Shown here in pieces: positions 1-7,300 of a stretch of DNA of 17,504 bases (position 1 is the stretch's first letter; each line of letters starts with the position of its first letter). Origin of the DNA: Clostridiaceae bacterium (lineage in GTDB: Bacteria > Bacillota_A > Clostridia > Acetivibrionales > Acetivibrionaceae). The notes beneath the pieces were generated by a model. The model searched no databases and was not told the DNA's origin. It saw nothing but the letters and a program-made list of their open reading frames with translations. The stretch is taken from NCBI GenBank assembly GCA_012513545.1, contig JAAZCB010001267.1, positions 1 to 17,504 of the forward strand, given 5' to 3'. The position numbers and the translations under genes were made by a program.

Positions 1-382
1 TAAAACATCCGATCATAAAGAATATTGTACCTATTGCCATAGGTTCCTTTAATCTAAAAAACAAATCGCCTACCATATCAGCATAAGGAGACTTGACCAA
101 TTCTAACAGTATTGCAGTAAAAAATATAAATATTGGAACACTAAGAACCATCATTATGAAGATTGCTGTAATGTCTACTATTCCATTATTTATAAATAAA
201 AATATTGACATTGCAATAGTCACTGCTGAAAGTATTATCACTAACTTACTATGTTTTTTTACATAGTAATTAATTTCTGAAATTAGTTCCGGCACTATCT
301 CCTTCAAAGACCATCTTAAAACCCACAGCAAAAATAGAGTTGATACAATAAACCCTAACCACTTTATAGGTTCGATAATCAT
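1..382 (-). CDS. Multi-helix membrane protein of unknown function, partial
   Basis: The frame is open from an ATG at 382 to the left window edge, so only the first 127 residues are visible. A strong ribosome binding site, GGAGGTG, lies at 388-394, five bases before the start. The protein is very hydrophobic. Likely membrane segments are residues 6-25 (WLGFIVSTLFLLWVL), about 45-63 (LVIILSAVTIAMSIFLF) and about 68-95, with a fourth beginning near the edge. A short charged stretch (RWSLKEIVPELISEINYYVKKHSK) joins the first two and could be a cytosolic loop. I do not recognise a family. It is the next minus-strand gene after the zinc-ribbon membrane protein, across a gap holding two tandem-repeat arrays, and may be co-transcribed with it. 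Holin, immunity or host membrane protein are all possible; no motif decides. Confidence 0.7.
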   Translation of the reverse strand, partial: MIIEPIKWLGFIVSTLFLLWVLRWSLKEIVPELISEINYYVKKHSKLVIILSAVTIAMSIFLFINNGIVDITAIFIMMVLSVPIFIFFTAILLELVKSPYADMVGDLFFRLKEPMAIGTIFFMIGCF

Positions 383-479
383 AATTTCACCTCCAACATC
401 GCTTGTACCAGAAATATTATTATCGAATAACCTTATTATAACTTTTTTAGGTTGACACTACATAATAATGTTATCAAAT

Positions 480-523
480 CCTTGGTAAAACCTTGGTAAA
501 TCCTTTGGTAACCCTTTGGTATC
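480..523. repeat. Four tandem 11-bp repeats
   Basis: Four units follow without a gap: CCTTGGTAAAA, CCTTGGTAAAT, CCTTTGGTAAC and CCTTTGGTATC. Eleven bases is about one helical turn, so each unit shows the same face of the DNA. The array lies about 100 bp upstream of the membrane protein that starts at 382 and downstream of the zinc-ribbon gene. A protein-binding array is an inference. Confidence 0.75.
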
Positions 524-554
524 AATCTTAGAGTTTCTTAGTATTTTTTTAAGG

Positions 555-581
555 TGTCCGATATGTCCGATATTCCCGATA
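555..581. repeat. Three tandem 9-bp repeats
   Basis: The units are TGTCCGATA, TGTCCGATA and TTCCCGATA. The array ends one base before the complement of the zinc-ribbon gene's stop codon (583-585). It is unrelated in sequence to the 11-bp array 31 bp to its left. Function unknown. Confidence 0.7.
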
Positions 582-582
582 T

Positions 583-1230
583 TCATATATTATGCACTCT
601 TTCCTCCGAAAATAAAAACCTTCTCTTTTTGAAATAAATTAAGTTAGGTATACTGACTATGGAGTTTATTATAAATTGTGCAGCAGTAGGTCCATAATTA
701 AATTCAAGTCCAGCTTTTGTAAATGAAGGTACATAAATTAACGCAGATACAATAGGATATATAGCATTAAATATAAAGAAAGCTACAATCAACTTATAAC
801 CATTCTCTGTAAATTTCTTAATTCCTACATACGCAAACAGTAACAGAATCATTCCAAACATCCATAATGCGATATTTAAAGTATTGGGTATGCCATCAAT
901 GGAATGAGTAAAATAATCCCCCCAGGTTCCATAATATTGACCAATACTTAAGTGTAAATTCCCAAAACTTTCAATTGGTCTTAATATTAATGCTGCAGGA
1001 ATAAAGAACCGTACTAATGCTTTATACCACTTCATTGAAGGTTGCATTTTCACAGCCGTGAAAGTTCCTTTATCAAAAGATTTTTTGTCACTATATTGTT
1101 TATTTGCTTCTGAGAATTCATCTTCTAATGAAGAATTATTGACAGGTATTTCTGAATCAACTTTCGCTCCGCAATATCTGCAAAACTCACTATCTCCTTC
1201 GATTGCTTTCCCACATTTTCTACAATACAT
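583..1230 (-). CDS. Zinc-ribbon membrane protein of unknown function
   Basis: The 215-residue product begins with a zinc ribbon: C3 and C6, then C17 and C20, in MYCRKCG and FCRYCG, a CxxC-10-CxxC arrangement. A polar linker (about 22-67) follows, then four likely membrane segments near residues 71-90, 117-137, 145-167 and 182-200, and a basic tail (KKRRF). GGAGGA at 1240-1245 precedes the ATG. This layout, an N-terminal cytosolic zinc ribbon tethered to a small membrane bundle, is common in Firmicutes proteins of unknown role. It could be accessory cargo of the element or, if the element ended in the gap to its right, a host gene. The first is favoured because no second attachment site is visible in that gap. 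Confidence 0.8.
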   Translation of the reverse strand: MYCRKCGKAIEGDSEFCRYCGAKVDSEIPVNNSSLEDEFSEANKQYSDKKSFDKGTFTAVKMQPSMKWYKALVRFFIPAALILRPIESFGNLHLSIGQYYGTWGDYFTHSIDGIPNTLNIALWMFGMILLLFAYVGIKKFTENGYKLIVAFFIFNAIYPIVSALIYVPSFTKAGLEFNYGPTAAQFIINSIVSIPNLIYFKKRRFLFSEERVHNI

Positions 1231-1371
1231 AAATTATTTCCTCCTCATAAAGTATTCTTCTCTGCTTATACACTAACATCTTTTAGGATGTGTAAAATGT
1301 TCATATTTACCTTAACACTTCTTAACAGCCAACTATCACGAAAAAGCATCAAAATAGATCTTTCGGGTACG

Positions 1372-1389
1372 ATTTGTAGCCTTACAAAT
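1372..1389. repeat. Perfect 7-bp inverted repeat
   Basis: ATTTGTA and TACAAAT are separated by GCCT. It would form a small hairpin in the leader of the zinc-ribbon gene. There is no T-run on either side, so it is not an intrinsic terminator. It may be an operator or chance. Confidence 0.4.
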
Positions 1390-1571
1390 GTTAGCTATGG
1401 ATTTCATTATAATCGGTATTTATCAATATCTCTAATGAGTTTTTTTCCTTTCATATAGGCTTATATTTGTAGAGTTTTGTTTGCTCAGCTAAATAACATC
1501 CTTATATCCAATTATAAACACTCTTCCATCGCCTTACAGCTTCAGCAAGCACCTTTAGTTGACTTACAATT

Positions 1572-1600
1572 ATTTTATACCAAATAATGTTAATTATCAA
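1572..1600 (-). promoter_or_regulatory. Candidate promoter for the zinc-ribbon gene
   Basis: Read on the minus strand, TTGATA (1600-1595) and TAAAAT (1577-1572) are 17 bp apart. Transcription would start near 1565, leaving an unusually long leader of about 335 nt before the ATG at 1230. The assignment rests on hexamer match and spacing only. Confidence 0.35.
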
Positions 1601-1641
1601 TCACTGTTTGAAAATGTTTTTATAACCTTTATAAAATCAAA

Positions 1642-2091
1642 TCAATATGCTCTTAGACCTCTTTCATATGCAAACAAAACTCTTGCCTTTCTTAAGTAAC
1701 TATGAATTGTTTTTTCAGGTAAAAAAGTGATGGTAACTGCCTTTTTAACAAGCTCAGACATATTAGCTTTGTTTATAAGATTATCACTTGAAAAATAGAT
1801 AATTTCTAAAACTAATTTCTCTGTCTCATTCAACAGTTTCAAAGTTTTTTCAATAGCAAGAATATCTTCCAGCTCTCCGGCTTTCATTTTTAATTTATCG
1901 TCAACATAATCCATTGCCTTTTTATCAGATCCTAAATCATCAATACTGATTACTTTTTTATTAATGATAGAATAATCTTTCAAAGCATCTTTAATATATT
2001 TTTCTTTAAGGCTATCATATGAAGGCTTTCCAATACCTACATAGTATTGGAAAGCACTTTCAGCATAGTCCTTAGTAATCTCTTTTTTCAA
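1642..2091 (-). CDS. ArpU/RinA-like phage late-gene regulator
   Basis: The 149-residue protein ends in a sigma-70 region-4-like helix-turn-helix (about 86-141): LNETEKLVLEIIYF, then a recognition segment ending EKTIHSYLRKARVLFAYERGL. This C-terminal pattern is typical of ArpU-type proteins, phage activators that switch on packaging and structural genes. The N-terminal half is helical and charged without a known motif. The start is TTG at 2091, with GGAGG ten bases upstream. It follows the C-terminal piece of the giant polyvalent gene by 18 bp and is probably on the same transcript. In phages this family usually sits just before the small terminase gene; here a zinc-ribbon membrane protein follows instead. 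The family is likely from the C-terminal pattern; its target promoters are unknown. Confidence 0.7.
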   Translation of the reverse strand: MKKEITKDYAESAFQYYVGIGKPSYDSLKEKYIKDALKDYSIINKKVISIDDLGSDKKAMDYVDDKLKMKAGELEDILAIEKTLKLLNETEKLVLEIIYFSSDNLINKANMSELVKKAVTITFLPEKTIHSYLRKARVLFAYERGLRAY

Positions 2092-2109
2092 ATTACTAAA
2101 GCCTCCGTT

Positions 2110-2304
2110 TTATTTTTTAAACATAAATTCATAAATTTCTTTGACAGCTCCCTCATCGTCAATCCATCTTGTATAATTTCTAAGTAGAGCTTCTAAATCT
2201 TTTGATACATTTATTGCACCTATACCAAATACATAGGCAAGCGACTCAATCCAGTCCTTAGTTATTAATCTTAAAGGATAACTATGACTTTCGCCTTCTG
2301 CCAT
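2110..2304 (-). pseudogene. Displaced C-terminal tail of the polyvalent protein
   Basis: The 64 codons (ending IYEFMFKK) overlap the end of the preceding segment in the -1 frame. The ATG at 2304 has only GGAGA two bases before it, too close to serve, so it is unlikely to be a separate gene. Read through from the A6 run at 2317-2322 it continues the large protein smoothly (LLQEVKKYVGEMAEG, then KDWIESLAYVFGIGAINVS and DLEALLRNYTRW). Phage polyvalent proteins commonly end with a similar 'fGi...nllRDle' element, which supports the join. The fragment is probably only made as part of the giant protein, if at all. Confidence 0.65.
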
Positions 2305-4361
2305 TTCTCCAACGTATTTTTTACTTCTTGTAATAGCTCTACAATTCTCTCTATGCCGTTATATTCCATTCGTTTAACAGAATACCCTTCGAATAGACTA
2401 TATATATCTCTTACGAGGGGTACATATCCCGTTACGTCATTTAAAAGATTGTCAAGCCATTTTTCCTTTAACGTTTCATCGTCATTCTCTTTTCTTCGCC
2501 ACATATCGACTAAGGAGATAATAAGTGTATTCACCAACATTGTTGCTGTCCAGGCGGAGATTGTCCTTGTTAAAGCTTTTTTGTTTTTAGGAGTCTTATT
2601 ACTGTTATATTTCTCAACTGCATTTAACAGCAAGTTATAACTCTTTGTAGGTTCGCTCATAAAAGCCGTCAAGTATTTCCAACTACTATCATTCTGCCTC
2701 ATGGCATCCGATCTGTGCATTACCGTGTCGACTACCTGAGTTTTGTCAATGATTTCTGAGAACCTATAATTTACAGCATCAAAGAATTCTTTACCTTTAA
2801 GCCCAGGTTCCGTGTCAGCAATTTCTAATTTAACTGCATTCCAGATCTTAGTCCAAGTTATATCATCGGCGATCTGAATTCCTGCATATTGTTTGTCCAG
2901 GACCGGAGTTGTGTCCAGGATAATATCTTTCATCGTGCGGCCTGTATCAAGATTGAAATAACCCCAGGATTTCCAAAGTGCAATCGGAGCATATTGCAGC
3001 ATTTCCGCTTTATCTCCTTTTATAGCCACACCTTTAATTAGATATTTAGGATCAATCAATGCAGCAGCTCTTATTATAGCCGTAGGCTGTTGTACTATCG
3101 TTCTTACGTTCAACCCTAATACAGTTCTCTTATTAATCCTAATCATAGCATTAACCAATGGAGAACCGCCCTCAGTTCGAAGACCACCTTGCAAGTCAAC
3201 CATGAATTTTTTCAGGAAGTTAAAAGCCTGAATTCCAAACTTTTTATTCATAGACTGTTTAATGCTGCTATTCTCAGTCTTGTAGTTTACTATTTTCATC
3301 ATGCTCTCTGTTATTCCGACAAAGGCGTTGTATGTCGCAGACTTGTCAGCGTGTTCCGTGAATGCATCGAATACATCCTCCAGGATAATAGCATTACCGG
3401 CTCCCTTGACTGTAGCTTTCAAGAATCCCATACTTGTAAATGTAGGATCCAAGTTAGTGTTGTCAAAGTCAGATTTCAAGAAGTCTTTATCGGATTTAAT
3501 CGGGAAGTAGTTCTCTTCTTTCGCAAGCTCATAACCGTAATTCTGCAATGTAGCCTCATTAACCCATTGTTTAGAGTAAGTATTCATAAACTTGCCTATT
3601 CCATCAGCTATTCGCCTTTGTTCCTTTGTAAGCGTTCCTATCAGCTTTGCAGCATCATTCAAGGTTATCTTTACAGGTTCAAACTGCTTTTTAACATACT
3701 TTATACCTTTATTATTAACCGCCACAATCGGAGCAGCCTTTACACCAAGTCCAAAGATATGTCCTCTTGCCTGTTCACGCTTCATAAGCAGATAGAAGCT
3801 CATTAATTGTGCCTGAGTAAGCTCAATAGTATCTCCGCCTTCAAGCCTAATCGATTTAATTTCTGCCTTTTTTCCTGTCCAGGATTTAATTGTAGATCCT
3901 TTTAATAGGTTTTTCATGTAATCCTGTGCAATTTTGGTATTCATTATCTTAACATCAAGTGCTTTTCTAAAATCATCGTACAAACTATTGAAGTTAACGC
4001 CCATCCGTTCAAAGAATGACTGAGGATTAAACATACCCCAATTCATCATGTTTTTAAAATGCACTATTGCGCCGTAAGCACTTTCAGTCATAGGATTGTC
4101 TGTGTTCAAGTCTTGAATTATAGCCGTTGATCTACCTGAAATATCAACCCACTTTTCGCCTAAGAAGGCTTTATTGTAGGTTTTAACCATGTTTTCAAAA
4201 TACCCGACAATATCTCTTAGTAACTCAATCTCTTGCAGATTCATGTCTGCCATTCTCTTATTATGGAGCATCTCAAGTGCTTCTGCAATATAAGGATCTG
4301 CTGTTGTACTCAATCCATCTTCATCACTCACTTTAGCAAGTTTTTCAAATTCTGCTCGCAA
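2271..4361 (-). CDS. Polyvalent protein, C-terminal conserved region
   Basis: This segment is in the same frame as the previous one and is separated from it only by the TAG at 4374-4376 and five codons (KLRDL); the TTG at 4361 has no ribosome binding site. It holds the long conserved region found at the end of phage polyvalent proteins: WVDISGRSTAIIQDL, a stretch ending YLLMKREQARGHIFGLG, NYFPI, then RTVLGLNVRTIVQQPTA and DAMRQNDSSWKYLTAFMSEP. Near residues 597-620 is a hydrophobic segment (TATMLVNTLIISLVDMW), a possible membrane helix. The frame runs out as VKNTLEKWQKAKVIVIL, which looks unlike the expected end; the expected continuation is in the overlapping -1 frame. No catalytic motif is visible, so a structural or virion-attachment role is an inference. 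Confidence 0.75.
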   Translation of the reverse strand: MRAEFEKLAKVSDEDGLSTTADPYIAEALEMLHNKRMADMNLQEIELLRDIVGYFENMVKTYNKAFLGEKWVDISGRSTAIIQDLNTDNPMTESAYGAIVHFKNMMNWGMFNPQSFFERMGVNFNSLYDDFRKALDVKIMNTKIAQDYMKNLLKGSTIKSWTGKKAEIKSIRLEGGDTIELTQAQLMSFYLLMKREQARGHIFGLGVKAAPIVAVNNKGIKYVKKQFEPVKITLNDAAKLIGTLTKEQRRIADGIGKFMNTYSKQWVNEATLQNYGYELAKEENYFPIKSDKDFLKSDFDNTNLDPTFTSMGFLKATVKGAGNAIILEDVFDAFTEHADKSATYNAFVGITESMMKIVNYKTENSSIKQSMNKKFGIQAFNFLKKFMVDLQGGLRTEGGSPLVNAMIRINKRTVLGLNVRTIVQQPTAIIRAAALIDPKYLIKGVAIKGDKAEMLQYAPIALWKSWGYFNLDTGRTMKDIILDTTPVLDKQYAGIQIADDITWTKIWNAVKLEIADTEPGLKGKEFFDAVNYRFSEIIDKTQVVDTVMHRSDAMRQNDSSWKYLTAFMSEPTKSYNLLLNAVEKYNSNKTPKNKKALTRTISAWTATMLVNTLIISLVDMWRRKENDDETLKEKWLDNLLNDVTGYVPLVRDIYSLFEGYSVKRMEYNGIERIVELLQEVKNTLEKWQKAKVIVIL

Positions 4362-4373
4362 ATCCCTAAGTTT

Positions 4374-7300
4374 CTATTGAGTGTTTTCATTCTGTCTGTC
4401 TGTTGTAAAGTCAAGCATTGCTAATAATTCAGCAACAGTCTTATCCAGAGCTTTTGGAATATGTTTTTTCTGTGTAGGATTTCTAAGCATCTTACTAAGA
4501 TTCTTTGTCATAGTTCTTATTCTGTCTTTTGCCTGCTTAATCTTCCTATCCTCATATATGCCGGATATTCTTTCTTTGTACTTAGTCTTTTGATTTTCAA
4601 GCTTCTCATCTCTGTTAGCTCTAAGATCCTTTATCATTTCCTGGTAGTGAGATTTAATGTCATTCTCTTTTAGCTTGTTTCTCCACCAAGTTTTATAAGC
4701 TTCGCCTTGATATTTCTTCTTTACCTCAGCAACTGCATTATCACGTTTTGTTTTTTCTTTGTTCAATATCTCAGTAAGTTTTTCTTTGTTCTGATACTTC
4801 AACCATTCAACATCTTCGACATTTTTATTCTTTATCGCTTCAATACGAGCTTTAGACTTTTCTCTTTCACCCTCTACAGCCTTTTGTTTTTCAGCTTTTT
4901 TCTTATCTGCAAAAGTAGCTTTTGCTTCCGGAATAGATGTCATGCCGTCAAATATTTCAAGTGCCAGGTATTCAATAGATTTATTCAAATCTCTGTTGTA
5001 TGGATTCTCATATATCGGTACAAAATCATCAAGTACATCACTTATAAGCATTAATTGGTCTGCCGGATTAGCAATATCTTTTACGAATAACTCAGGATAT
5101 AAATCAGACAGTTCCTGATACAAACTGTCAATACCCATTCCATCATTGGTTATGTTTATTCTGCCGAAATTTTTCTTTCTAAAATCATTCCATCCACCAA
5201 CGGCATCGAAATCACCCTTAAATCTATCACTTATACTAATTGCCGTATTTCTCATGGTATTTCTCAAATCGGAATACTGTTTATACATTGCATCATTCAG
5301 AACGGAGGCATTTTCGACAACCTCTCTTGCTACCTCAGTAATAATGGAATGAGCATCCTCGTATTCCATATCACCATTAACCATTCCCATATACACGCTA
5401 TATAGTTTAGTTTCGAATTCTGTCGCTGAGTATTTGCTGCCGTAATCCTTTAGTATAGACTTAGAAAGCCTTCTTACAGACTTTTCATCAAGCTTAACTC
5501 CCTTAGTGAGCTTAAACTGCTCTTTAAGTCTGATTACAGTCTTTTGGAGCTTCTCTACATCTTTCGAGGAAGTATTATCCCTTAATTGGAACCTTACCGT
5601 AGTTTCGCCTTTAGCATCCACGAAATCCCTTGTAAGAGTTTTTTCGTAAGCTCTTGATGCAGGTATAAGATTTTTTATTTCAACATTACCAGGCGCCTTA
5701 TTATTTGCAAACTCTTCTCCGGTTAGTTTTAAACTTTTTAAAAACAATTTATTGTACTTGCCTTTTTCCCCATCTTGCCAAAGAACAACAGGTACCGACT
5801 TAACGCCTGCTTCTCTTAAAGCCACCATTCTATGTCTGCCTTCGTGTCCTGTAACTTCTTTATCATCGATATCGAATTTCAAAAATATCTCTTGTGTTTC
5901 ATTCTGTAAATCTTCTAAGTTTAACTCTCTTGACTCGCTTTCAATTCTCGCCAAATTAGTTGTTGTTAGACTTAAAAACTCATCCGGTGATATATACGAT
6001 ACATATGCTTTAGAATAGTCGGGACTGCTCTTGCTTCCATATCTTCCAAGAATATTTTCTAACCGTTCGGGAGTGTATTTAGCCGTATTGTCTTTTAATG
6101 TCATGTCCCTTAGTTGATACCTAATATCTGGATTGTTTGATGGATTTTTGTTGTCAATAGCTTTAACTTGATTACTATCAAATATTACATAAGAATATCC
6201 CCTTGATTTTACATCATCGCCATAACCGCCAGTGGCTCCTTCATCAAGTATCAGACCATCGTAATCGTAACCCTGTTCTTCAATAAATTCTTGAAGATCC
6301 ATACCATCTAACCAGTCCGGTAAACCACTTTCCACCAAAGGCGTACCCATGCCATATTTACGATAATAATCTTCATTGAATATTTTTCTTTCCTTAGCTT
6401 TTCTTGTGTCAAATGGTTTTTTAATATTCAAATATACTTCGTAAGTTTCAGGATTTTCAGCACCCTTTTTAGTTGAAATACTGCTTGCATTAGGACTCTG
6501 ATAGTTGTCGGCATACTCTTTGTTTTGTGTAAAGTAAGTACCTGGATTAACTTTTGTGAATCCGCCTTTTGGAGTTCCGTGATACATTACAAGCAAGTTG
6601 CCTTTGCTATCTTTAACCTTGCTATCCTTAAAGTATTCAGCTTGCTCCTGTGTCAATGTTCTATTTTCGCTATCTTTTATACTAAATCTAACATCATATT
6701 CCCTTTTGTTAAATCTCTTTGATAGAGGAATAACTTTACCATCTGAATCATAAGTAACAGGATCAAGCAATTTTAAATTGTTTTTGGTGTTCTGATAAGC
6801 ATAAGTTTTGCCATCATCAAATCCAAATTCATTTATACTATTTCCGTCAATCCATATGTTTTTAGCTTCTGTTGTGTGATATATGACTTTGTATGATCCA
6901 TTAATATGAGATTTACCGTGCAAATGAGCATACCCATTGGAAAGTGTTATCCAATCACCGACTCTAACTCGTTCATCTTTAATGTTTTTTGGTACTGCTC
7001 TATAAACTCTTATTCTTTTATCAGGCTTATCTTTTGCTCTTTCGATTGCTCGCATAGATTCGTAATCATAAGATTCCCCATCGCCGTAATACCTAACTCC
7101 ATTAGAGGAGAAAATATCTTTAGGATATATCTTAGTAATATCGTGTAATGGTGCATTATATCCATCGTTTGTAGGAGCTTCGTGCATCATCCTATAGTCA
7201 TCATCTGTTGTATAACCTTTAGATTCTGCATATTCAATAACCATCTTTTGAGCTGTTTCCATATCATTTTTTTCAACCGCTTCAAGATATTTTTTATCCA

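Larger units (their letters stand above)
1231..1641. other. 411-bp gap without a supported gene
   Basis: All frames are broken on both strands. Within it I see a candidate minus-strand promoter at 1572-1600 and one perfect dyad at 1372-1389. No copy of the tRNA 3' end was found here, so I cannot place an element boundary. The longest protein-like stretch is about 31 codons on the minus strand near 1508-1603, starting at a TTG without a ribosome binding site, and I do not call it. Confidence 0.6.

Noticed and set aside
480..581. CRISPR array
   Set aside because: The repeats are 9-11 bp with no spacers and no cas gene nearby.
1..1641. Search for the left attachment site or a partial tRNA copy
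   Set aside because: I found no match to the tRNA 3' end on either strand; a TTGCTCAGCTAA string near 1480 is too short and is from a different part of a tRNA-like pattern.
1372..1641. Riboswitch in the long leader of the zinc-ribbon gene
   Set aside because: Only one small dyad is clear and no known riboswitch core motif was recognised.
4374..4376. Whole-element reassignment of TAG to glutamine
   Set aside because: Other genes here, such as the 97-residue early gene, end in TAG without meaningful extension, so a single nonsense or readthrough event is more economical.
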